A stretch of 64,000 nucleotides of DNA from DATKHF01 sp035510355 (GTDB lineage Bacteria > Patescibacteriota > Saccharimonadia > Saccharimonadales > UBA4665), in NCBI GenBank assembly GCA_035510355.1, contig DATKHF010000001.1:3774-67773 (forward strand). The letters run 5' to 3'. Within the stretch, counting starts at the first letter, position 1. Each line of letters starts with the position of its first letter. Under the pieces are notes generated by a model, which was given only the letters and a program-made list of their open reading frames with translations, was not told the DNA's origin and searched no databases. This document shows positions 23,114-31,583 of the stretch, piece by piece. A program made the position numbers and the translations under genes.

Positions 23114-23724
23114 TACATAGCTCCCTTCAAGATAACAATACCTTTACGGGGGCCAGGAACAGCGCCAGTTATACCAATCACACTAAGTTCCATGTCAATG
23201 AGTGCAACTGTAAGATTCTTGACGGTTACTTGCTCGTAACCCATCTGCCCAGCCATTCGCTTACCCTTGAGGATATGCTGCGGGTACATAGAACCGATTG
23301 AACCAGGTTTTCGAGTGTTACCTTTACCACCGTGAGTTTTGCGCTGACGATGAAAATTGTGTCGTTTAATTGTTCCTGCCCAACCTTTACCTTTAGAGGT
23401 AGCGGTGACGCTCACCTGATCGCCGACTTCAAATGTGTCAACATTCAGCTGCTCGCCAACCTTTAGGTCTTCGCTGATTTCATCAATCCGAAATTCACGT
23501 ACGACCTTTGGGGTGGTCTTGCTGGCCTTAAAATGACCGGTTTGAGACTTGCCAAGCTTGGCCTTCTCAGTGCCCACCTGAACGGCCATATAGCCGTCGC
23601 GTTCCTGGTCTTTTAGCTGAGTTATTACATTAGGATCCGCTGAAAGTAGGGTAATAGCCTGCACCACGCCATCTTCAGCGATGGCGCTCGTCATACCGAC
23701 TTTACGGGTGATGAGTGCTTTCAT
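23113..23724 (-). CDS. rplC: Ribosomal protein uL3
   Basis: This 203-aa protein initiates 50S assembly and reaches toward the peptidyl-transferase centre. It starts MKALITRKVGMTSAIAEDGV and has GKGWAGTIKRHNFHRQRKTH and RMAGQMGYEQVTVKNLTVAL. It is the first gene of the long rplC-to-rpsI run. rpsJ, which normally precedes it, is three genes upstream. A 180-bp leader region with a possible promoter lies before it. Confidence 0.98.
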   Translation of the reverse strand: MKALITRKVGMTSAIAEDGVVQAITLLSADPNVITQLKDQERDGYMAVQVGTEKAKLGKSQTGHFKASKTTPKVVREFRIDEISEDLKVGEQLNVDTFEVGDQVSVTATSKGKGWAGTIKRHNFHRQRKTHGGKGNTRKPGSIGSMYPQHILKGKRMAGQMGYEQVTVKNLTVALIDMELSVIGITGAVPGPRKGIVILKGAM

Positions 23725-23794
23725 TGATTCTTTCCCTACTTAGTTATGGCCGATACTGATCAAAGATTCGACATTAAAATACTTGGCCAAATGC

Positions 23795-23821
23795 GGTTTC
23801 TGCCTCTGTTGAGAGCAGACC
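23795..23821 (-). promoter_or_regulatory. Hairpin in the rplC leader
   Basis: On the minus strand, TCTGC-T-CTC-AACA-GAG-GCAGA forms an 8-bp stem with a one-base bulge. It may be extended by GGT/ACC. It lies about 75-100 nt before the rplC start. In many bacteria this leader binds L4 to regulate the operon; whether this one does is unknown. Confidence 0.4.
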
Positions 23822-23862
23822 TACGCTTGTACCAAGCTTATTAATTAAGAAAGTACCATAAC

Positions 23863-23892
23863 AGATTACCATGTCAGCATTACTTCTGTCAA
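23863..23892 (-). promoter_or_regulatory. Possible promoter of the rplC operon
   Basis: TTGACA (23892-23887), 18-bp spacer, TAATCT (23868-23863), between the NUDIX stop and rplC. Predicted leader is about 130 nt. Confidence 0.6.
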
Positions 23893-23905
23893 TTCGTTGC
23901 AAATT

Positions 23906-24379
23906 CTACAAGATGTTGAGAGCCTGAAGCGCCCGAATTCCATTCATGCTTTGCGAATGGAGCGGGCTCGGCAGTTTATCGATTTCAAACCAACCAATTT
24001 CATCAATCTTATAGGGTTCATTGTTTTTGGCTTGCTTCGGATCAACTTCTGCGGCATGCATAATACACACCCAATGGGTTGGCGTTCCGTCATCTAATGT
24101 ACGGTGCACATCTAAATAGCCAGCGAACTGCAGTCGTTTGATGTCAGCGCCATACTCTTCCTTCACTTCGCGTCTGACCGCCTTTTCGAGTGATTCGCCG
24201 TACTCAAGGGCACCGGCACCATTGTCCCAATGTCCTTGTTCGTCTCGACAATTCGAACTTCGTTTGTGCATGAGGATCCGTCCCTTGCCGTCATGGCAGA
24301 TAAATGCACAGCTTACTCCTATAAAATCAATACCTCGTCGCAAATCATTCTTACCATTAGGAAATCCTTTGCTCTTCAT
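23906..24379 (-). CDS. NUDIX hydrolase
   Basis: This 157-aa protein is predicted to hydrolyse a nucleoside diphosphate linked to another moiety. The complete Nudix box is present: GALEYGESLEKAV followed by RREVKEEYGAD, with the Mg-binding glutamates. The region before it (MHKRSSNCRDEQGHWDNGAG) resembles MutT/ADP-ribose-type members. Substrate cannot be read from sequence. It lies between the glycosyltransferase and rplC, an unusual insertion into the S10 cluster. A good -10 box TATAAT ends 6 nt before the ATG, so the mRNA is predicted to be leaderless. Confidence 0.88.
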   Translation of the reverse strand: MKSKGFPNGKNDLRRGIDFIGVSCAFICHDGKGRILMHKRSSNCRDEQGHWDNGAGALEYGESLEKAVRREVKEEYGADIKRLQFAGYLDVHRTLDDGTPTHWVCIMHAAEVDPKQAKNNEPYKIDEIGWFEIDKLPSPLHSQSMNGIRALQALNIL

Positions 24380-24385
24380 ATACCA

Positions 24386-24414
24386 ATTATATCAAGTCGA
24401 CCAGTTGATATTAA
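24386..24414 (-). promoter_or_regulatory. Promoter of the NUDIX gene (leaderless)
   Basis: TTAATA (24414-24409), 17-bp spacer, TATAAT (24391-24386). The start codon at 24379 is 6 nt after the -10 box. Confidence 0.68.
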
Positions 24415-24450
24415 ATAACTGCTGAGTAACCCCAAATTATCTTCAAAGTG

Positions 24451-25227
24451 TTACGTGACAACTTTACGAACAGTGGCATACGGTTCTAATACGCCACCCC
24501 AATACGAGAATTCCGCTGATGAGGCTCGCCTAGTTTTGTATCCTTCCTCGGCTAAATCAACGGCGGACTGACGTCCGTGAAGAACCCGATAGAGTAATGA
24601 CGTGTGATATCTAGCACTCGCCAGTACGGTTGATTCCTTGCTGGCAAGCTGACGGCCATTTCCGCCAGCGTTAACAATTGTTTCCGCAAGTAATCTATCT
24701 TCACCTGGCCAGACATGAGGCAATGCGAGCACTGACTCCAAGACTTTTTCATCAGAAAGCCTAATTGCCATATTATACCCAACCGGCATCATTTCATCTG
24801 TACTAGCGGTTTCATGAGCTACTTGGCGAAGGCGGAAGTTCCGTACAAAGGTTACTAAAGGATGCGCATCAATTATCCCCGATCGACCTGCGACAACTGA
24901 CGCACCTTCTGGATCGAGCGCAGCCACCATAACATTAGGCCAGAGATGCGGGTAACGAGGAACGGAATCAGCATCTGTAAGTAATATTGGGTCGAGTGCC
25001 CTCCTGCCTATATATCTCAGCCCCTCTTGAATAGCGGGGAGTTTGCCTGCTTCGGGAAGCACTAAAGGCGTTAACCCGTAGCTTCGAACTACTGGTTCAG
25101 TGGCGTCACTAGACCCATTAACGACCACAAGAGGCTCGACTAAATCTTTATCGAGCGATGCCAGGGTACGTCCGATACTATTCGCTTCATTCAACGCAGG
25201 AATAATACAAAGGATTTGTTCGGACAT
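24451..25227 (-). CDS. Family 2-type glycosyltransferase
   Basis: This 258-aa predicted GT-A fold glycosyltransferase has the N-terminal pattern LCIIPALNEANSIGRTLASL, then VVVNGSSDATEPVV, and the metal-binding LLTDADSVPRYP. These are typical of GT2 enzymes that transfer a sugar from a nucleotide donor. There is no obvious membrane segment, unlike dolichol-phosphate synthases. Substrate is unknown; cell-surface polysaccharide is plausible. It has its own promoter (25237-25265). Position between rpsJ and rplC is not conserved in other bacteria. Confidence 0.82.
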   Translation of the reverse strand: MSEQILCIIPALNEANSIGRTLASLDKDLVEPLVVVNGSSDATEPVVRSYGLTPLVLPEAGKLPAIQEGLRYIGRRALDPILLTDADSVPRYPHLWPNVMVAALDPEGASVVAGRSGIIDAHPLVTFVRNFRLRQVAHETASTDEMMPVGYNMAIRLSDEKVLESVLALPHVWPGEDRLLAETIVNAGGNGRQLASKESTVLASARYHTSLLYRVLHGRQSAVDLAEEGYKTRRASSAEFSYWGGVLEPYATVRKVVT

Positions 25228-25236
25228 AACGTCCTA

Positions 25237-25265
25237 TTAATACACTATTAAAAATGAATAGTAAA
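25237..25265 (-). promoter_or_regulatory. Promoter of the glycosyltransferase gene
   Basis: TTTACT (25265-25260), 17-bp spacer, TATTAA (25242-25237). The ATG at 25227 is 9 nt downstream. Confidence 0.55.
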
Positions 25266-25316
25266 CAGTTTGCGCCACATGCGGCGACATTAGGAGTTGA
25301 AATGTAAATCTACCAT

Positions 25317-25736
25317 CTACCTTGCGCTGAATGGGTCTGAGATCAACGGCAATAATACTTCATTGGCTTGGCCAGCCTTAACAATAGCTTTATTAAACCA
25401 GCTTAATTCAATCCCAGCTTGGTGTGCAAGAATAACCTTTTTGTTAAGCCCCAGCGCGTAACCAATTTCGGTCTGAACACCACTTGAAACATTTTCCTCT
25501 AAGAGTGCAATTAAACCGTCCGAGGATTGTAGACGCTTGACATCCAACCGAAAAGCTTCTCCCGGGCTGGCATCGTTAATACGATATTCGTCTGCACGTA
25601 AAGCACAGAATACAGTATGGCCAAAGCTCTCAAGTTTAGTTATGTTTACTTCGAGCCATGCCTTGTATTCAGGGTTGACAATACCTGTGTGAGAATTAAC
25701 ATATGATGAGTAAGATGCTGCAACAAAAATATTCAT
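25317..25736 (-). CDS. Nucleoside 2-deoxyribosyltransferase-like protein 2
   Basis: This 139-aa protein has the family pattern MNIFVAASYSS at the first strand, SSDGLIALLEENVSSGVQTE in the middle, and EIGYALGL with the probable catalytic Glu90. This points to base exchange or hydrolysis of (deoxy)nucleosides or their monophosphates. It is only weakly similar to the protein at 456-842, so they are old paralogues rather than a recent copy. It directly follows rpsJ (37 bp) and could be co-transcribed with tuf-rpsJ. Confidence 0.72.
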   Translation of the reverse strand: MNIFVAASYSSYVNSHTGIVNPEYKAWLEVNITKLESFGHTVFCALRADEYRINDASPGEAFRLDVKRLQSSDGLIALLEENVSSGVQTEIGYALGLNKKVILAHQAGIELSWFNKAIVKAGQANEVLLPLISDPFSAR

Positions 25737-25772
25737 ACAGGCTCAACAAATCATCTATACAAAATTTTCGTC

Positions 25773-26123
25773 TTACATCTTAATTTCGACGTCGCACCCT
25801 GCAGGTAAACTGAGGTTCATTAGCGAGTCAATTGTCTTCGGTGTTGGTTCAAATACATCAATAAGGCGTTTGTGAACACGCATTTCGAACTGTTCGCGGC
25901 CTTTTTTGTACACATGAGGACTTTTAACGACAGTGAAGCTATTGCGCTCTGTAGGTAGTGGAATTGGTCCAGCCAACGTGGCCCCATTACGTAACGCCGT
26001 ATCAATAATCTGCTTGGCAGCTTGATCAATCACTTTATGATCATAGGCTTTTAAGCGAATTCGTATTCGCTGTTTAGCGTCGGTAGTTGGTTTCTTTGGT
26101 GCGGGAGTTGTTGTTTCTGGCAT
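25773..26123 (-). CDS. rpsJ: Ribosomal protein uS10
   Basis: This 116-aa 30S head protein also serves as NusE in antitermination complexes. Motifs are [40 protein letters not shown] and [19 protein letters not shown]. The first 17 residues ([17 protein letters not shown]) are an extension. It follows tuf after 47 bp; three unrelated genes separate it from rplC. Confidence 0.98.
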   Translation of the reverse strand: MPETTTPAPKKPTTDAKQRIRIRLKAYDHKVIDQAAKQIIDTALRNGATLAGPIPLPTERNSFTVVKSPHVYKKGREQFEMRVHKRLIDVFEPTPKTIDSLMNLSLPAGCDVEIKM

Positions 26124-26170
26124 AGAGTTCTATTTCGCTTCTAGGATCGCTGTTTTAAAAGCGGCTATAG

Positions 26171-27355
26171 TTATTTAACAACTTTCGTTACAACGCCGGC
26201 ACCCACAGTACGGCCACCTTCGCGAATAGCGAAGCGAAGACCTTGATCCATAGCAATTGGCTGCAGTAGTTTAACTTTGAATGTTATTGTGTCACCCGGC
26301 ATAACCATTTCCTTATCAGCCGGTAGTTCAACTTCACCAGTTACGTCTGTAGTTCGGAAGTAGAACTGTGGTTTGTAGCCCTTAAAGAATGGTGTGTGAC
26401 GACCACCCTCTTCCTTAGTAAGGATATAGACTTCACTATCAAACTCGGTGTGCGGTGTAATAGTACCTGGCTTACAGAGCACTTGGCCACGTTCAATGTC
26501 ATCGCGCTCGATACCACGGAGTAGAATACCAACGTTGTCACCGGCTTGACCCTGATCAAGATTTTTCTTAAACATTTCAACACCAGTAACGACTGATTTT
26601 CTCGTCGGGCGGATACCAACAATTTCAACTTCTTCGTTAACCTTAACAACACCTTGTTCAACACGACCAGTTGCTACGGTTCCACGGCCTTTGATGCTAA
26701 AGATATCTTCAATAGGCATGAGAAAGGGCTTATCAAGTTCACGCTTTGGTTCTGGAATAAAGTCGTCCATAGCCTTAACAAGCTCCATGACTTTATCTTC
26801 ATTCTCAGCGTCGCCTTCTAGGGCTTTTGTAGCAGAGCCACGAATGATCGGGCAGTCACGGTCGAAGCCGTTCTTTTCGAGCAAGTCACGGATCTCTTCC
26901 TCGACAAGGTCAACTAGTTCGGGATCAGCGAGATCCATTTTGTTCATAAAAACAAGGATGCTTGGTACGCCGACCTGACGGGCTAGGAGTACATGTTCAC
27001 GAGTCTGAGGCATCGGGCCATCAGCAGCTGAAACAACGAGAATGGCACCATCAATTTGAGCAGCGCCAGTAATCATATTTTTGACATAGTCAGCGTGGCC
27101 GGGCATATCGACATGAGCATAGTGACGCTTTTCGCTTTCGTATTCCTGGTGGGAGGTAGCAATAGTAATACCGCGCTGTTTTTCTTCAGGAGCGTTGTCA
27201 ATCTCATCATATTTAACGGGTTTATTGATGCTACTGGGTAGCTTCTTAGCGAGCACAGACGTAATTGCTGCGGTTAATGTCGTTTTACCGTGGTCGACGT
27301 GGCCCATAGTGCCTACGTTTACATGCGGTTTGCTGCGGTCAAATTGATCTGCCAT
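26171..27355 (-). CDS. tuf: Elongation factor Tu
   Basis: This 394-aa GTPase delivers aminoacyl-tRNA to the ribosome. G1 is [11 protein letters not shown]3 is DMPGHADY and G4 is NKMDLADP. In G3 a Met replaces the usual Cys of DCPGH, a substitution tolerated in some lineages. Domains II and III are complete, ending [21 protein letters not shown] strong promoter lies upstream (27423-27451) and GGAG precedes the ATG. Length is normal. Confidence 0.99.
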   Translation of the reverse strand: MADQFDRSKPHVNVGTMGHVDHGKTTLTAAITSVLAKKLPSSINKPVKYDEIDNAPEEKQRGITIATSHQEYESEKRHYAHVDMPGHADYVKNMITGAAQIDGAILVVSAADGPMPQTREHVLLARQVGVPSILVFMNKMDLADPELVDLVEEEIRDLLEKNGFDRDCPIIRGSATKALEGDAENEDKVMELVKAMDDFIPEPKRELDKPFLMPIEDIFSIKGRGTVATGRVEQGVVKVNEEVEIVGIRPTRKSVVTGVEMFKKNLDQGQAGDNVGILLRGIERDDIERGQVLCKPGTITPHTEFDSEVYILTKEEGGRHTPFFKGYKPQFYFRTTDVTGEVELPADKEMVMPGDTITFKVKLLQPIAMDQGLRFAIREGGRTVGAGVVTKVVK

Positions 27356-27422
27356 TTAGAGAACTCCTATTAATTACAATTATTTAGCACGAGTATAGCT
27401 AACTCATGCGAGTTACCGATGT

Positions 27423-27451
27423 AGTATAGCCAACTTTACTAAGTTTGTAAA
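27423..27451 (-). promoter_or_regulatory. Promoter of tuf
   Basis: TTTACA (27451-27446), 17-bp spacer, TATACT (27428-27423). A second TATACT (27397-27392) with a poor -35 lies downstream, next to the short palindrome AACTC-GCAT-GAGTT. The 15-mer ACACTTTACAAACTT over the -35 box also occurs at the infA promoter. Confidence 0.8.
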
Positions 27452-27500
27452 GTGTATGACATGCCTGAGCGACAAGTGGCTGACACCTAATTACCGGTAT

Positions 27501-27779
27501 CTAGTCAGTTCGTTGTCCTTCTCTGAGAACCTGTGCTTGTCTTAAATAATGCTCGCCTGCGATTTCGTAAGTATCTGCTGAATTGGTGGCAGATTTCAGG
27601 GAATCGGACGAAACTTTCCCTTCCCAAATAGCCATTCTCAACATAGCTAATTTTATGTTGAAGGCGCGCGCAAGACCCAATGTCTCCTCGTAGGTTTGTG
27701 GCGTCGGGACTAGATTTTGATCTGGATCAAAAACGTACATTGAAGTTTCTTCAGATTCTGGTTGACTAGAAGGGTTCAT
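27501..27779 (-). CDS. 92-aa protein of unknown function between fusA and tuf
   Basis: I do not recognise it. The first 30 residues are acidic and low-complexity (SSQPESEETSMYVFDPDQNL). The rest is a predicted two-helix segment (TLGLARAFNIKLAMLRMAIW, then SADTYEIAGEHYLRQAQVLR). There are no cysteines and no membrane helix. It lies 16 bp after fusA on the same strand and 145 bp before tuf, in a position normally free of genes, so it is probably lineage-specific. Confidence 0.6.
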   Translation of the reverse strand: MNPSSQPESEETSMYVFDPDQNLVPTPQTYEETLGLARAFNIKLAMLRMAIWEGKVSSDSLKSATNSADTYEIAGEHYLRQAQVLREGQRTD

Positions 27780-27795
27780 GGGTTATATTGTGCCG

Positions 27796-29883
27796 CTATT
27801 TTGCATTTTTAGCAATAATCGCTTCAGCGACATTGCTCGGAACATCGGCGTAGTGATCAAGTTCCATGCTGGAACTAGCTCGACCTTGCGTCATGCTACG
27901 CAAGTTTGTAGTGTAGCCAAACATCTCACCAAGAGGTACAAAACCAGTAATTTCCTTAATACCTGGCGTGAGATCTTCCATACTCTCAATACGACCACGC
28001 TTAGAATTTAAGTCGCCAATAACGTCCCCCATAAAACTTTCGGGTGTCACGACGACAACTTTCATAACGGGTTCAAGCAAGACAGGATTGGCTTTTTTAA
28101 CACCTTCTTGGAGGGCCATTGAACCGGCGATACTAAATGCCATCTCTGATGAGTCAACATCGTGATAACTACCATCATAAAGTTCAGCTTTGATATCAAC
28201 GACGGGGTAGCCCGCCAGCACACCATTACTCATAGCTTCTTCGATACCTTTACGAACAGGTGTTATGTATTCACTTGGTATCACACCACCTTTAATGGAG
28301 TTAATGAACTCGAAGCCAGCGCCAGCTTCGTTTTGACTTAAACGTAGCCAAACATCACCATACTGACCTCGGCCACCAGATTGCCGAATAAATTTCCCTT
28401 GAACTTCCACGGCATCTTTACGGATAGTTTCACGGTAGGCCACTTGCGGCTGACCAATGTTAGCTTCGACAGTAAACTCACGCTTCATGCGATCTACCAA
28501 AATTTCCAAATGTAGCTCACCCATACCGCTAATGATGGTTTGACCAGTTTCATCGTCAACACGAATACGGAAGGTGGGGTCTTCTTCAGCCAGACGCTGC
28601 AAGGCTAGGCTCATCTTTTCCTGGTCGGCTTTAGTTTTGGGTTCAATAGCAATGCTAACTGGGGGGTCGGGGAAGGTAATGCTTTCTAGAACAATTGGTT
28701 TAGCCTGATCACAGAGTGTATTGCCAGTGGTGGTCCCTTTTAGCCCAACAATCGCAGCTATATCACCAGCGCTAACAGAATCAACATCCTCACGTTTATC
28801 GGCTTGCATTCGCACAATCCGGCCGACGCGCTCTTTTTCGCCGGTAGAGCTATTTAAGATATAGCTCCCTGATTTCAATGTACCAGAGTAAACACGGAAG
28901 TAAGCAAGTTTACCGACGAATGGATCGGTAGCAATCTTGAAAGCCAATCCCGAAAACGGTTCGCTGTCAGATGGCTTCCGTTCAATTTCATCTCCAGTCT
29001 TCGGCTGGGTCCCCCATGTGCTACCGCGCTCAAGGGGGCTCGGTAGTAAGTCAGTTACCGCATCAAGCACTTTTTCGACAATTACGCCGCGGCCGTCACC
29101 ACCAGTTACAGCAAAGAATTTACCAGTTAATACAGCAGCTCGAATAGCCTGCTTAATCTCATCTTCGGACAGCCCTTCTTCACCAACTTCGAAATACTTC
29201 TCGAGCATGGTTTCGTCCTCGGCTACAGCATTCTCAACCAAGAGGCTACGGTACTTTTTTACTTGATCCATCATGTCGGCAGGGATTTCACCTTCAACCA
29301 GTTCATGGTCAGTAAACTCTTTGTAGGTATATGCCTTCATAGCAACGAGATCAACGATGCCATTTATGGATTGTTCAAAACCAATAGGTAAATGGATCGG
29401 AAAGGCTCGCTTACTTAAACGGTGATGTATGGAATCAAGTGATTTATAAAAATCGCCACCAGTTTGATTGATTTTATTAATAAAGCAAATGCGTGGTACG
29501 CCGTACTTGTCGGCCTGGCGCCACACGGTCTCAGACTGGCTTTCGACACCCATCTTACCGTCAAACACTACACAGGCACCATCAAGTACGCGTAAACTTC
29601 GTTCCACCTCAACGGTAAAATCAATATGTCCTGGCGTATCAATAATGTTGATTTGGTGATCTTTCCAGTAACACGTAACTGCGGCGCTCACAATCGTAAT
29701 ACCACGTTCGCGCTCTTGAGCCATCCAGTCAGTGGTTGTTCCACCTTCATGTACTGCACCAATTTTGTGCTTAAGACCGGTTCGATACAAAATGCCTTCA
29801 GTTGTCGTTGTCTTACCTGCGTCAATATGAGCAATAATGCCAATGTTACGTAATTTCTCTAGTGGATATTTCTTTGCTACCAT
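27796..29883 (-). CDS. fusA: Elongation factor G
   Basis: This 695-aa translocase GTPase has five domains. G1 is [16 protein letters not shown]3 is DTPGHIDFT and G4 is [10 protein letters not shown] (NKxD replaced by NKIN, as in some EF-G). The later EF-G signature [18 protein letters not shown] is present, as is the domain IV-V region ending [20 protein letters not shown]. Length is normal. The gene follows the 110-aa unknown after 4 bp and is probably transcribed from the promoter at 30263-30291 as well as from rpsG. Confidence 0.98.
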   Translation of the reverse strand: MVAKKYPLEKLRNIGIIAHIDAGKTTTTEGILYRTGLKHKIGAVHEGGTTTDWMAQERERGITIVSAAVTCYWKDHQINIIDTPGHIDFTVEVERSLRVLDGACVVFDGKMGVESQSETVWRQADKYGVPRICFINKINQTGGDFYKSLDSIHHRLSKRAFPIHLPIGFEQSINGIVDLVAMKAYTYKEFTDHELVEGEIPADMMDQVKKYRSLLVENAVAEDETMLEKYFEVGEEGLSEDEIKQAIRAAVLTGKFFAVTGGDGRGVIVEKVLDAVTDLLPSPLERGSTWGTQPKTGDEIERKPSDSEPFSGLAFKIATDPFVGKLAYFRVYSGTLKSGSYILNSSTGEKERVGRIVRMQADKREDVDSVSAGDIAAIVGLKGTTTGNTLCDQAKPIVLESITFPDPPVSIAIEPKTKADQEKMSLALQRLAEEDPTFRIRVDDETGQTIISGMGELHLEILVDRMKREFTVEANIGQPQVAYRETIRKDAVEVQGKFIRQSGGRGQYGDVWLRLSQNEAGAGFEFINSIKGGVIPSEYITPVRKGIEEAMSNGVLAGYPVVDIKAELYDGSYHDVDSSEMAFSIAGSMALQEGVKKANPVLLEPVMKVVVVTPESFMGDVIGDLNSKRGRIESMEDLTPGIKEITGFVPLGEMFGYTTNLRSMTQGRASSSMELDHYADVPSNVAEAIIAKNAK

Positions 29884-29887
29884 TATT

Positions 29888-30220
29888 CTACTCTCTGTTA
29901 ACTAATGATCTAACGACCCGAAACAGGCTGGGTGATGGCATTCTAGTTACTGTTGGTTTCATTGGGCACTTACCATCAACCATACCACGACAGCCTTCTC
30001 TTTCTGCTGCCGCATCGCGCGTTCCGAGCAGTCTTTGAAACAACTCCGGATCTCCGAGATATCGTTCACCGTCGATTGCATCTAAAGTTGCCACTACACG
30101 AGGATCAACTTCCGATGGGTAGTTTCTCACCAGCTCTTCGCCATAGATACACACATCGCCGCTCGATGGACATAACGCTTGAGTAGCCATCGATGCTGGA
30201 CCTTCTTGATTGTTCGTCAT
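29888..30220 (-). CDS. 110-aa cysteine-containing protein of unknown function before fusA
   Basis: I do not recognise it. Four cysteines occur in two pairs: [13 protein letters not shown] near the start and [14 protein letters not shown] near residue 85. This suggests a metal site or disulfides, notable in a genome that otherwise lacks zinc ligands in core proteins. The middle is acidic and helical ([20 protein letters not shown]). Start ATG 30220 is supported by GAGG upstream, with a promoter at 30263-30291. It lies 4 bp before fusA. Confidence 0.62.
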   Translation of the reverse strand: MTNNQEGPASMATQALCPSSGDVCIYGEELVRNYPSEVDPRVVATLDAIDGERYLGDPELFQRLLGTRDAAAEREGCRGMVDGKCPMKPTVTRMPSPSLFRVVRSLVNRE

Positions 30221-30262
30221 TAATCCTCTTGAACTACTTAGATTTTAAAATTCGCTCTGTTA

Positions 30263-30291
30263 ACCATACGTGAAAACACACTATAAGTCAA
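30263..30291 (-). promoter_or_regulatory. Promoter before the 110-aa unknown and fusA
   Basis: TTGACT (30291-30286), 17-bp spacer, TATGGT (30268-30263), starting at the stop of the upstream unknown gene. Confidence 0.6.
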
Positions 30292-30292
30292 T

Positions 30293-30658
30293 CTACTGCC
30301 GACTATTTGGGACATTGATCACACTATAAGCTTCAGCGATTACATCAAAGATGAAAGCATTATAAGCAGCCCTCTTCGCGCTCTCGTGTACTCGTTCAAC
30401 TTGTTTTCTACCATTAGATTGTGACTCGGCAGGAACACACCCAACCGCCCATGGAGTTGGGATAAGGTACTCATAACTCCTATTAGCCTCTTGTTCACGA
30501 CGAGCAGCTCCGCTTTTAAGCGCCCGTGCCATACGCTCCAGCTCCAGTGCTTTCTGCCATGAGTTAAACGCTGCTGTGCCATATTGCAGCTCCTCGACTA
30601 GGGGATCAATAGTGCCGTCCTTGATCAAATCTAGCTCTGGATCAATCTCGATCGCCAT
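30293..30658 (-). CDS. 121-aa protein of unknown function between rpsG and fusA
   Basis: I do not recognise it. It is mostly helical and charged: AIEIDPELDLIKDGTIDPLV, then SWQKALELERMARALKSGAA, then a C-terminal helix AYNAFIFDVIAEAYSVINV. A single cysteine lies in WAVGCVPAE. There is no membrane segment. It follows rpsG after 11 bp, in the operon, where fusA would normally come next. Inserted small genes at this place are unusual and probably lineage-specific. Confidence 0.6.
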   Translation of the reverse strand: MAIEIDPELDLIKDGTIDPLVEELQYGTAAFNSWQKALELERMARALKSGAARREQEANRSYEYLIPTPWAVGCVPAESQSNGRKQVERVHESAKRAAYNAFIFDVIAEAYSVINVPNSRQ

Positions 30659-30669
30659 TTTATATCTAC

Positions 30670-31149
30670 CTAGAATCGTGCAAAGTGAGCAAAGGCACGG
30701 TTGGCATCAGCCATTTTGTGCGTGTCTTCACGCTTCCTTACTGCTGAACCCTGGGAGTTATATGCATCTACAAGTTCTAGCGCAATACGATCAGCCATGC
30801 TCATGCCACTACGGGCTCGGGCGGCTGCCACAAACCACATCATTGTTAGGTGTTGTTGACGTTGACCTTTGACTTCGAAGGGAATCTGATAGTTAGCGCC
30901 ACCAACTCGGCGAGAACGCGTTTCCATGTGAGGTTGAACGTTCTTCATAGCCTGTTCAAAAACTTCCAAGGGATTCTGGACTTTTAGCTTGTCAGCCGCT
31001 TTTTGCATACCAGTATAGACCAGCTTCTCGGCCATCTGTTTCTTACCATCGAGCATGACACGGTTTATGAGGCGTTGAACAGCAACAGAATTATAGAGTC
31101 GGTCTGGTTGAATATCTCGAACGAGTGATTTAGTCTTCTTACGAGGCAC
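30670..31149 (-). CDS. rpsG: Ribosomal protein uS7
   Basis: This 159-aa protein organises the 30S head and lies at the E site. Motifs are LVRDIQPDRLYNSVAVQRLI, VGGANYQIPFEVKGQRQQHL and DTHKMADANRAFAHF. Length is normal. It overlaps rpsL by one base, as in the str operon. Confidence 0.98.
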   Translation of the reverse strand: MPRKKTKSLVRDIQPDRLYNSVAVQRLINRVMLDGKKQMAEKLVYTGMQKAADKLKVQNPLEVFEQAMKNVQPHMETRSRRVGGANYQIPFEVKGQRQQHLTMMWFVAAARARSGMSMADRIALELVDAYNSQGSAVRKREDTHKMADANRAFAHFARF

Positions 31150-31562
31150 TACTTGCTCGCTTTCTTGGTGCCATACTTACTACGACCTTGCTTACGATCA
31201 GCGACACCCTGAAGGTCAAGACTACCTCGAACAATGTGATAGCGGACACCTGGAAGGTCTTTTACGCGGCCACCACGGACAAGTACGACAGCGTGTTCTT
31301 GGAGGTTGTGTCCCTCACCACCAATATAGGCCCAAACTTCGTGACCATTAGTTAGGCGCACACGAGCGACCTTACGTAAAGCTGAGTTTGGTTTCTTCGG
31401 AGTCTTTGTCGTGACTTTTACACATACACCACGTTTAAATGGAGATGGCTTTTCATAGTTACGCGTCTTAAGGTTGTTGGTAACTCGAAGTAAAGCTGGC
31501 GATTTGGTTTTGCCAACGACCTTGGTGCGGGGCTTGCGAACAAGTTGGTTAATTGTGGGCAT
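31149..31562 (-). CDS. rpsL: Ribosomal protein uS12
   Basis: This 137-aa decoding-centre protein is the classical target of streptomycin-resistance mutations. Motifs are [32 protein letters not shown] and [20 protein letters not shown]. The wild-type lysine and proline of KKPNSALRK are present. It lies 22 bp downstream of rpoC. Confidence 0.98.
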   Translation of the reverse strand: MPTINQLVRKPRTKVVGKTKSPALLRVTNNLKTRNYEKPSPFKRGVCVKVTTKTPKKPNSALRKVARVRLTNGHEVWAYIGGEGHNLQEHAVVLVRGGRVKDLPGVRYHIVRGSLDLQGVADRKQGRSKYGTKKASK

Positions 31563-31583
31563 ATCTAATAGATCCTAACACCT

